Shown here: positions 7,785 to 14,490 of the stretch, piece by piece
How positions within the stretch are numbered: the stretch's first letter is position 1
Layout: every line of letters starts with the position of its first letter
Source: JADGNZ01 sp035995985
GTDB taxonomy: Bacteria; Acidobacteriota; Thermoanaerobaculia; Gp7-AA8
DNA: 31,597 nucleotides
NCBI GenBank assembly: GCA_035995985.1
Contig: DASYJY010000104.1
Coordinates: 1-31,597, forward strand
Reading direction: 5' to 3'
Notes under the pieces: generated by a model
The model's database searches: none
What the model was told of the DNA's origin: nothing
The model's input: only the letters and a program-made list of their open reading frames with translations
Program-made: the position numbers and the translations under genes

Positions 7785-8390
7785 TTAACGTCGCGCTTCG
7801 AGATCGCGTTGCAGCGACGCGAAGACACGCTTCGTCTCCGCCTCGGCCTGTGGCAGATCGCCACTGTTGTCGATGACGTAGTCGGCGTAGCGAAGGCGCT
7901 CCTCGCGCGGCATTTGCCTGGCGATGCGCCGCTCGGCATCGTCGCGCGTCATGCCGCGGGCGATCGCGCGGGCGAGCTGCGTTTCGGGATCGACATCGAC
8001 GATGACGATGCGGTCGTAGCGATCCTTGCCGCCCGCTTCGATCAGCAGCGTGGCCTCGACGACCACAATGCCATCGCGCGTTTCCTCGTCCATCATCCGC
8101 ACTTCCTCGGCGACGACGAGCGGATGAATGAGCGCATTCAGCGCCTTCGCCGCTTCGTCGGTAGCCAAGGCGACGTCGGCGAGTTTGCGGCGATCGATCG
8201 CGCCGTCCGGCAGAAGGATTCCGGAGCCGTAGGTGCGCACGAGCGCTTCGTGTCCCGCTTGGCCGGGCTGGTAAAGACGCGCCACGATCTGGTCGGCGTC
8301 GACGGTGATGCAGCCGAGCGTTGCGAAAATGCGCGCGATGGTCGATTTGCCGCTGGCGATGCCGCCGGTCAGGCCCGTGCGGAGGATCAT
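7785..8390 (-). CDS. coaE: Dephospho-CoA kinase
   Basis: A 201-aa P-loop kinase that phosphorylates dephospho-CoA in the last step of coenzyme A synthesis. The N-terminus LRTGLTGGIASGKST carries the Walker A motif with Lys15. VDADQIVARLYQPG (about 29-42) is the family's substrate-binding region, and RAIARGMTRDDAERRIARQM is the typical lid and arginine-rich part near the end of the fold. I chose the ATG at 8390 because it overlaps the folD stop as ATGA and puts the P-loop at the usual distance from the start. A start four codons earlier (8402) would add MAAA inside folD. It is translated directly after folD. Confidence 0.95.
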   Translation of the reverse strand: MILRTGLTGGIASGKSTIARIFATLGCITVDADQIVARLYQPGQAGHEALVRTYGSGILLPDGAIDRRKLADVALATDEAAKALNALIHPLVVAEEVRMMDEETRDGIVVVEATLLIEAGGKDRYDRIVIVDVDPETQLARAIARGMTRDDAERRIARQMPREERLRYADYVIDNSGDLPQAEAETKRVFASLQRDLEARR

Positions 8391-9289
8391 CGCCGCCGCC
8401 ATTCCGCGGCAGTCACTGTGTTGCGCATCAGCATGGCGATCGTCATCGGACCGACGCCGCCCGGAACGGGCGTAATCCAGCCCGCCACTTCGCGGACGCG
8501 GGCGAAGTCGACGTCGCCGACGAGGACTGTTCCGTTTTTCGCCAGAAGCCGCGATTTCTCTTCGTCATGCGCGACGACATTCGCGTCCGAGGGGGCGAGA
8601 CGGTTCATGCCGACGTCGATGACGACCGCGCCCGGCTTCACCATTTCGCGAGTCACCAGCAGCGGTTTGCCGACAGCGGCGACGATGATGTCCGCGCCGC
8701 GCACGACCGACGGCAGATCGCGCGTGCGCGAGTGGGCAATCGTCACCGTCGCATTTCGTTGGAGGAGCAATGCGGCCATCGGTTTGCCGACGATGTCGCT
8801 GCGTCCGATCACCACCGCGTTGCTGCCTGCGACGGCGACGCCGGTCGATTCGATGAGACGGATTACGCCGGCGGGCGTGCACGGCGCGAGAGTTGAGCGT
8901 CCGAGGTGCAGCTTGCCGACGTTGATCGGATGAAAGCCGTCCACGTCTTTCGAAGGATCGATGGCGTCGATGACTTTCTTCGCATCGATCTGCGGCGGCA
9001 GCGGAAGCTGGACGAGGATTCCGTCGACGCCATCGTCGTGATTGAGGCGATCGATGTGCGCGAGCAGTTCCGCTTCGGTCGTCGACTCCGGCAGGATCAA
9101 TTCATCGCCGCGCAGACCCAGCTCGCGCGCCTTTTTGGCCTTGCTCCGCACATACACCTCGGAGGCCGGATCGTTGCCGACGCGAACGGCCACGAGTCCG
9201 GGGGCGACGCCGAGCGATGCAATCGCCGCCACGACCTCGGCCTCGATCGTCTTCGCTACCTGTTTGCCGTCGATGAGCTGCGCCGCCAT
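8387..9289 (-). CDS. folD: Bifunctional methylenetetrahydrofolate dehydrogenase/cyclohydrolase
   Basis: A 300-aa one-carbon enzyme that interconverts 5,10-methylene-THF, methenyl-THF and 10-formyl-THF with NADP. Seen motifs are YVRSKAKKARELG with catalytic Tyr46 and Lys50, DGILVQLPLPPQI, PCTPAGVI (folate site), VIGRSDIVGKPMA (nucleotide-binding loop) and the closing signature TPVPGGVGPMTIAML. Length and motif order are normal for FolD. Its stop overlaps the coaE start, so both cofactor genes are made from one message. A methyltransferase gene lies upstream with a 43-base gap on the same strand. Confidence 0.97.
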   Translation of the reverse strand: MAAQLIDGKQVAKTIEAEVVAAIASLGVAPGLVAVRVGNDPASEVYVRSKAKKARELGLRGDELILPESTTEAELLAHIDRLNHDDGVDGILVQLPLPPQIDAKKVIDAIDPSKDVDGFHPINVGKLHLGRSTLAPCTPAGVIRLIESTGVAVAGSNAVVIGRSDIVGKPMAALLLQRNATVTIAHSRTRDLPSVVRGADIIVAAVGKPLLVTREMVKPGAVVIDVGMNRLAPSDANVVAHDEEKSRLLAKNGTVLVGDVDFARVREVAGWITPVPGGVGPMTIAMLMRNTVTAAEWRRR

Positions 9290-9332
9290 GAACGCGGGAC
9301 GTTACAACGCCCGCTGCAATGCCGCAACGGGC

Positions 9333-9986
9333 TCAGGCGGCGCCCAGCTTGTGAAAGAAGTCGCGTTGCGGCTCTTTGAGACACTCCGGCGCTGTGCCGT
9401 CACGGCCGGAAGCCTCGACGATCAGGATGTCGGCCAGTCCGTTGAAATCTTCCGACCGCTCGTGGCGCTCGATTCCGCGCAATTCCGGGTGCGTGCTTTC
9501 GCCGTACTCGCAGCGGACCACGTTCGCGAAACCCGCATCGAGGAGCAGCGACCGGAGCGTCGCCTCGTTGTAGAGGAAACGATGTCCCCATCCGCGAAAG
9601 GCGCCATTCAGTTGGAAACAGTCTTTCACCGCCTCTTCGCTGCCGTAATGCGTCGCCCAGACCCAATCGAGATTCGGCGTCGAGAGCCGCAGCACACCGT
9701 CATCGCGCAGCACGCGGCGGCACTCAAGGAAAAGGTACATCGCGTCGTTGAGGTCGAGGTGCTCGATGAAGTGTTCGGCAAAAGTGAACCGCACATCTTT
9801 GAATGGCAGACCTTTGCGAACGTCGAGAATGCGATCGACGCCGGGATAGCGGACGATGTCGATGTTCACCCATCCGCTGAGGCTCTGCGGTCCGGAGCCG
9901 ATGTGCAGCCGCTCCGCACGGCTCGGCAGGAAGACCTTGCGGAACTTCATCGGCGCGCGCGACAGGTAGTGCCACGGTGAGGGCAT
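9333..9986 (-). CDS. Class I SAM-dependent methyltransferase
   Basis: A 217-aa protein with the class I methyltransferase core. Motif I is LHIGSGP (27-33), followed by an acidic residue in VNIDIV (40-45), then FAEHFIEHL (69-77) and the post-motif RVLRDDGVLRLSTPN (91-105), a pattern of the Methyltransf_11 type often seen in sugar, lipid or small-molecule methylases. The aromatic region WVWATHYG and the His-rich C-terminal half could shape the substrate pocket. The substrate is unknown. Its start is 27 bases from the divergent cheA start; a second in-frame ATG at 9950 (MKFRKVF) is possible. Confidence 0.82.
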   Translation of the reverse strand: MPSPWHYLSRAPMKFRKVFLPSRAERLHIGSGPQSLSGWVNIDIVRYPGVDRILDVRKGLPFKDVRFTFAEHFIEHLDLNDAMYLFLECRRVLRDDGVLRLSTPNLDWVWATHYGSEEAVKDCFQLNGAFRGWGHRFLYNEATLRSLLLDAGFANVVRCEYGESTHPELRGIERHERSEDFNGLADILIVEASGRDGTAPECLKEPQRDFFHKLGAA

Positions 9987-10013
9987 TCATCAGCAATCAT
10001 CTCACCCGCTACA

Positions 10014-12038
10014 ATGCCTCGAATGTCGAAGGAAGACGATCGAGCCCGCGACGAGTTCACGGGCGAAGCGGAGGAGCTGCTCGATACGCTCTCGCGCGAC
10101 CTGGTCGAATTCGAATCGCAGGGGCGGGATGTGCGCCCCGAGGTCATCAACAAGATTTTCCGCGAAGTGCACTCGCTCAAAGGCCTCGCGGGCATGCTCG
10201 GCTTCGGCGAAATCTCGGAGCTCGCGCACAGCCTCGAGGACATGCTCGACCGGTTGCGCATGGGCAGGATCGAGATCACCAAGGATCTGATCGATCTTCT
10301 TTACGACGCCATCGACTCGCTGAACCGGCTGGTCATCTCCATCAACGATCCGACGGTCGGCGGCCTGATCGACGTCACGGGACTCACGCGGCGCATCCAT
10401 CAACTGGTCACGAATCAACCGGCGCTCGTGCATGTGAATCCCTTCGGCGAGTTGACGCTCGACGAGCAGACGCGCAAATCGCTGACCGAATACGAAGAGC
10501 ATCGCCTGCAGGAAAACGTTCGCGCGCGGAAGCAGATCCTGGCCGTCGAAGTTCGCTTCGACTTCAGCGACTTCGACGAAAAACTGCGCGCGCTGACCGA
10601 GCTGCTGGGCGCGTCGGGCGAGGTGATTTCCACACTGCCGGCCATCGACAGCAGCGGCGGATCGGGCATCGCGTTCCGGCTGCTGTACGGATCGATCTTA
10701 GGCGCCGACGCCGTGAGTGCGCTCGTCCCCGAGGGGAAGGTGACGTCGCTGCGGAACGCGGAAGCGCCGGCGATTGAAGCCGAGGCCGAGGAAGAACAGT
10801 CGCTGCGATCGATCTCGCAGACCGTGCGCGTCGACATCAGCAAGCTCGATCACGTCATGAACATCGTCGGCGAATTGATCATCGAAAAGACACAGCTCGA
10901 TTCGCTCACGCGCTCGTTGCACCAGGGGGAGGCGCTGCAGCAGGCGCGGCTCACCGCGCACGAGCTGACCAAGATCGCGCGCAACCTCGACCGCAAACTC
11001 AACGAGCTGCAGAAGTCGGTCATCGAGACGCGCATGGTTCCGGTCGGACAGATCTACGCCAAGCTCTCGCGGACGGTGCGCAAAGTCGCGCGCGAGCTGA
11101 ACAAAGAGATCGAGCTGGTGCTGCGCGGCGAAGATACGGAGCTCGACAAGGTGATGGTCGAAGAGCTGACCGATCCGCTGATGCACATCATCCGCAACGC
11201 GCTCGACCACGGAATCGAATCGGCGGACGAGCGCGTGGCGAACGGCAAGAACCCGATCGGCAAGGTCACGCTCAACGCCTATCAGCAGGGCAATTCGGTC
11301 GTGCTCGACGTCACCGACGACGGCCGTGGCATCGATCCCGAACTGGTGCGCAAGTCGGCGGTGAAGCGCAATCTCATCGCGCAGCACGATCCGTTCGATC
11401 AGCAGCGCGCGTACGAAATGCTCTTCACGCCCGGCTTCTCCACGGCCGCCGCTGTGAGCGAGATTTCCGGCCGCGGCGTCGGTCTCGACGTCGTCAAGAA
11501 AAACCTGCAGGAGTTGAAAGGCTCGATCGACATCCTCTCCGTTCCGGGCGAGGGGACGACGTTCCGGATCATGCTGCCGATCACGCTGGCGATCATCCAG
11601 GCGCTGGTCGTCCGCGCCGCCGGTGAGCAGTTTGCGATCCCCCTCACCTCGGTCGAAGAATCGCTGCGCATCTATTCGCGCGACATCCGCACTGTCGAGC
11701 GCCGCGAGGTCTTCACGCTCCGCGATTTCACCCTCCCGCTACTCCGCCTCGCGGACGCCTTCCGTCTCGACGGCGACCGCGACGAAGGTCCCGACGCGAA
11801 GTGGTTCGTCGTGGTCACCCGCTCCGGCGAAAAGGTAGCGGGGATCCTCGTCGACGCGCTCGTGCGCCAGCAGGAAGTCGTAATCAAGTCAATCGGCGAG
11901 CGTCTGAAAACGATTCCCGGTATCGCCGGCGCAACGGAAGTGGGCGAAGGAGAGATCGTGCTGGTGATTGACGTCGGAACGCTGATCGATGCATTCGGCG
12001 GAGCGGCGCGGGAGATGCGGGCGGGAGTTCTGGTTTGA
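10014..12038 (+). CDS. cheA: Chemotaxis-type histidine kinase CheA
   Basis: A 674-aa kinase with all core CheA domains. The P1/HPt domain holds the phospho-accepting His53 in EVHSLKGLAG. A loosely conserved P2-like region spans about 173-245. The P3 dimerisation helices start at SQTVRVDISKLDHVMNIV (268-285). The P4 ATPase has the N box (HIIRNALDHG, 391-400), the G1 box DDGRGID (435-441) and the G2 box SGRGVGLDVV (485-494). A C-terminal P5/CheW-like domain (about 525-674) binds CheW and receptors. It would autophosphorylate in response to receptors and donate phosphate to CheY and CheB. It heads the cluster and starts 27 bases from a divergent gene; ATG at 10023 is an alternative start. Confidence 0.97.
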   Translation: MPRMSKEDDRARDEFTGEAEELLDTLSRDLVEFESQGRDVRPEVINKIFREVHSLKGLAGMLGFGEISELAHSLEDMLDRLRMGRIEITKDLIDLLYDAIDSLNRLVISINDPTVGGLIDVTGLTRRIHQLVTNQPALVHVNPFGELTLDEQTRKSLTEYEEHRLQENVRARKQILAVEVRFDFSDFDEKLRALTELLGASGEVISTLPAIDSSGGSGIAFRLLYGSILGADAVSALVPEGKVTSLRNAEAPAIEAEAEEEQSLRSISQTVRVDISKLDHVMNIVGELIIEKTQLDSLTRSLHQGEALQQARLTAHELTKIARNLDRKLNELQKSVIETRMVPVGQIYAKLSRTVRKVARELNKEIELVLRGEDTELDKVMVEELTDPLMHIIRNALDHGIESADERVANGKNPIGKVTLNAYQQGNSVVLDVTDDGRGIDPELVRKSAVKRNLIAQHDPFDQQRAYEMLFTPGFSTAAAVSEISGRGVGLDVVKKNLQELKGSIDILSVPGEGTTFRIMLPITLAIIQALVVRAAGEQFAIPLTSVEESLRIYSRDIRTVERREVFTLRDFTLPLLRLADAFRLDGDRDEGPDAKWFVVVTRSGEKVAGILVDALVRQQEVVIKSIGERLKTIPGIAGATEVGEGEIVLVIDVGTLIDAFGGAAREMRAGVLV

Positions 12039-12053
12039 AAAAAGAAGCGTTGA

Positions 12054-12110
12054 ACCACAGAGACACAGAGAGCACAGAGGTTTTCTTTGTGTCCTCTGTG
12101 CCTCTGTGGT
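12054..12110. repeat. Imperfect inverted repeat built of CACAGAG units
   Basis: Between cheA and the ATPase gene, ACCACAGAGACACAGAG (12054-12070) faces its inverted copy at 12094-12110 (16 of 17 positions pair), with a further, poorer CACAGAG unit on each side. The whole folds into a hairpin with a T-rich loop around TTTTCTTT. It is made of a 7-9-base word repeated three times per arm and carries no frame. It may work as an attenuator or RNA-stability element, or may be a mobile repeat; neither is shown. Confidence 0.75.
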
Positions 12111-12124
12111 GAACGGTTTAGCGC

Positions 12125-12967
12125 ATGTTCGAAGAATTCTTCGGCCTCACCACCAAGCCCTTCGGCAAAACACCCGATCCGGGATTTCTGTACGAAAGCG
12201 CGCAGCACGGCGAAGCGCTGGCGCGGCTGGAGTACGCGGTTGAGGAGAAGGAGCTGTCGCTGCTGGTCGGCGAGATCGGGTCGGGGAAGACCACGCTGTC
12301 GCGCGCGCTCATCGACCGCATCGGCGACGCGCGTCCGGTGATCCTGCTGATCAATCCGCGCCTCACGCCCACGCAACTCCTCTGCTCCATCGCTTCGGGA
12401 CTCGGAATCCAGCCGGCGCGCTTTCGCAACGACTTGCTCGATCAGATTCACACCAAACTTTTCGAGCTGTACGAAGCGGGACGAGAGCCGGTGCTGATCA
12501 TCGACGAGGCGCAGCTCATTCCGACGAAAGCGACGTTCGACGAGATCCGTCTGCTCACCAACTTCCAGCTCGACGACCAGAACCTGCTCTCCGTCCTGCT
12601 CATCGGTCAGCCGGAGTTGGAAACGCGGCTCGAACGCGCGCACTACGCGCCGCTCCGGCAGCGCATCGGAATGCGCTACCGCCTCGGCCCGCTGACGCTC
12701 GAGGAGACCGTCAACTACATCGAGCATCGCATCCGCGTCGCGGGCGGTTCGCGGAATCCATTCACTGCGGACGCCGTCCGCGCCATGCACGCCGTCAGCG
12801 GCGGCATTCCGCGTGTCCTGAACACACTCGCCACGACCGCGCTGCTCGACGCCTTCGGTGACGACGCCGAGACGATCGACGCATCGCGCATCTCCGCCGC
12901 CGCCCGCGAGCACCGTCTGCGCGAAGCGCCGTCGAAAGATGAGAGGATCGACCACGTTCATGGTTGA
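12125..12967 (+). CDS. ExeA/GspA-like AAA ATPase
   Basis: A 280-aa ATPase beginning MFEEFFGLTTKPFGKTPDP, the typical opening of ExeA-like proteins. Walker A is GEIGSGKTT (49-57), Walker B is VLIIDEAQLI (123-132), and the sensor-like LLIGQPELETRL (158-169) and the R-finger region RQRIGMRYRLGPL follow. A winged-helix-like end comes after (ITPxAV-type FTADAVRAMHAVSGGIPRVLN). Full-length ExeA has a peptidoglycan-binding domain and membrane segment that are absent here, so this is a soluble, ATPase-only member. Its last eight bases overlap cheW, so it is made together with the chemosensory proteins. A role in assembling or loading a surface structure (secretion, pilus) is inference. Confidence 0.85.
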   Translation: MFEEFFGLTTKPFGKTPDPGFLYESAQHGEALARLEYAVEEKELSLLVGEIGSGKTTLSRALIDRIGDARPVILLINPRLTPTQLLCSIASGLGIQPARFRNDLLDQIHTKLFELYEAGREPVLIIDEAQLIPTKATFDEIRLLTNFQLDDQNLLSVLLIGQPELETRLERAHYAPLRQRIGMRYRLGPLTLEETVNYIEHRIRVAGGSRNPFTADAVRAMHAVSGGIPRVLNTLATTALLDAFGDDAETIDASRISAAAREHRLREAPSKDERIDHVHG

Positions 12968-13607
12968 TCTGGTCAAGATTCGGAAGAAAAAAGCGAAGGC
13001 GCGCGAAGCGGAACAAGTGCCGCCGCCGGCCCCCGTTCCATCACCGGAGCCGGTAGTTTCCGCTCCCGACACCCGACACCCGACACCCGACACGCCGATC
13101 CCCAGCACCCCCAAACTCGAAAAATTCAAAGCCACCGCCGGCCAGCGCCGGGAAGGTTTTTTCGAACGCGAAGACGAAACCACCTCGGCGGAACAGGTCG
13201 AGCTGCTCACCTTCATCATCGCCGGCGAGCAGTACGCGGTTTCGATCGAGCACCTCGTCGAGATCATCACGCCGCGCGCGACGACGCAGGTCCCGAATGC
13301 GGATCCGACCATCGTCGGGATCATCTCGCTGCGCGGGACGATGGTCACCGTCATCGACGTCCGTCGCAAGCTTCACCATCCGCCCGCGGCAGGCGGCAAC
13401 GATGCGCGCGTCATCGTCGTCGAACGTGCCGGCGAGATTCTCGGCTTCGAAGTCGATCGCGTCCTGCGCGTGCTCAAAGTAGACTCCGCCGCCGTCGAGC
13501 CGCATCCCGTCGTGCATTCGAGTGAGCTGACCTATGCCGTGCGCGGCGTCTTCCGCAATGCGAACGCGTTGACGATCCTGCTCGATTTGGACAAGCTACT
13601 GGCCTGA
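12960..13607 (+). CDS. cheW: CheW-like coupling protein with long linker
   Basis: A 215-aa protein. A lysine-rich start (MVDLVKIRKKKAKAREAEQ) leads into a Pro-rich linker (20-52) and then a complete CheW domain from about residue 80: LLTFIIAGEQYAVSIEHLVEI, IVGIISLRGTMVTVIDVRRKL and VDRVLRVLKVDSAAVEP. CheW domains bridge receptors and CheA. The family is usually about 150-170 aa; the extra N-terminal tail here is unusual. I chose the ATG at 12960, overlapping the ATPase stop by eight bases, because the frame upstream of it only shadows the ATPase gene. Part of the linker is encoded by four copies of CCCGACA. Confidence 0.92.
   Translation: MVDLVKIRKKKAKAREAEQVPPPAPVPSPEPVVSAPDTRHPTPDTPIPSTPKLEKFKATAGQRREGFFEREDETTSAEQVELLTFIIAGEQYAVSIEHLVEIITPRATTQVPNADPTIVGIISLRGTMVTVIDVRRKLHHPPAAGGNDARVIVVERAGEILGFEVDRVLRVLKVDSAAVEPHPVVHSSELTYAVRGVFRNANALTILLDLDKLLA
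13065..13092 (+). repeat. Four tandem copies of CCCGACA inside cheW
   Basis: CCCGACA is repeated four times without change (13065-13071, 13072-13078, 13079-13085, 13086-13092). As the unit is seven bases long it is read in all three frames and gives PDTRHPTPDT in the CheW linker. Gain or loss of one unit would shift the reading frame ahead of the CheW domain. Confidence 0.9.
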
Positions 13608-13626
13608 CCTGAGCCCCGACCGACTG

Positions 13627-14490
13627 ATGGATCTCACCTGCAAGCAATGTGGCGCGCGGTTTCGCGCGACGATTCCCGAGCCGTTGACTCGCGCCGTGCG
13701 CGTGGCCTGCCCGTCCTGCAGCAATCAGATGGTGCTCAAGCCCGCCGCGTTTCTGGCCGCCGCGCCGCGGCCGATCAGTCAGCCCGTGACGCTGCAAAAC
13801 ACGCCGCTGCCGCAGAAAAGCCGGCGCATTGCCGTGATCGCAGACGATCCTCGCCCGTTCCGCTCCTTCCTCGCCGAGCATCTTCGCCGTCTCGGTTTCG
13901 ACGTGACGATGTTCGAGTCCGGCGAGCCGGCGCTGGATTTCATCCGCCGCGCGCGCGCCGATCTCGCTATCGTCAACGTCTATCTCAAGGAACGCCTCGG
14001 CGTCGAAGTGACGGAAGACATTCGCGCCGATCCGTCGCTCGCAGGCACGCGCGTGATCCTCATCGGCGCGCTGTTTCGCGCCAATCGCTTCCGCGCAAAT
14101 CCGACGAACCTCTACGGCGCGGACGAATACATCGAAGAGCAGATTCCGGAGAAAGAGTTCCGGCAGATCATCCGAAAACTCTTCCCGCAGGTTGGTCATA
14201 CCGAGGAGTTGCCCGTCGAGCCAAAGGAGTACGACGAAGCCCGACGGTTGGCGCGGCTCATCCTCAGCGACATCGTCATCTACCATCCCGGCAAGGTGGA
14301 AGTGGGCATTCGCGACGACAACTTCTTCGACGTGCTGAAATCCGAGATTGCCGAGGGCCGCAACTACTACGACTCGCGCGTGCCGTTGCGCGTGCGCCAG
14401 AACACCGAGATTTTTTCCGAGACGCTCCAACAATTCGTGCGCATGAAGCGTGAAGAGATGGGACGGCTGATGACGGGGACGGATCAATGA
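13627..14490 (+). CDS. Zinc-ribbon protein with degenerate receiver domain and unnamed C-terminal domain
   Basis: A 287-aa protein. Residues 1-38 form an MJ0042-type zinc ribbon with CKQCG (5-9) and CPSC (28-31). A linker follows, then residues 66-188 follow the response-regulator receiver pattern: IAVIADDPRPFRSFLAEHL keeps the acidic pair, but the phospho-acceptor position reads LAIVNVYL, with Asn117 where Asp is expected. The later Thr/Ser and Lys landmarks are not kept either (VILIGALFR, ADEYIEEQ). It is therefore probably a pseudo-receiver used for binding, not phosphotransfer. Residues 200-285 (EARRLARLILSDIVIYHPGKVE and on) form a further mostly helical domain that I cannot name. The stop overlaps the start of the HEAT gene as ATGA, so the two proteins are probably partners. 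Confidence 0.8.
   Translation: MDLTCKQCGARFRATIPEPLTRAVRVACPSCSNQMVLKPAAFLAAAPRPISQPVTLQNTPLPQKSRRIAVIADDPRPFRSFLAEHLRRLGFDVTMFESGEPALDFIRRARADLAIVNVYLKERLGVEVTEDIRADPSLAGTRVILIGALFRANRFRANPTNLYGADEYIEEQIPEKEFRQIIRKLFPQVGHTEELPVEPKEYDEARRLARLILSDIVIYHPGKVEVGIRDDNFFDVLKSEIAEGRNYYDSRVPLRVRQNTEIFSETLQQFVRMKREEMGRLMTGTDQ

Noticed and set aside
12858..12959. Earlier start for cheW inside the ATPase gene
   Set aside because: The extra 34 residues are a shadow of the ATPase reading frame (Arg/Ser/Pro-rich). The ATG at 12960 gives a normal short overlap.
11672..13369. Long minus-strand open frame of 565 codons across cheA, the ATPase gene and cheW
   Set aside because: It lies opposite three genes with clear domains, is rich in Arg/Ser runs typical of antisense reading in GC-rich DNA, and shows no family motif.
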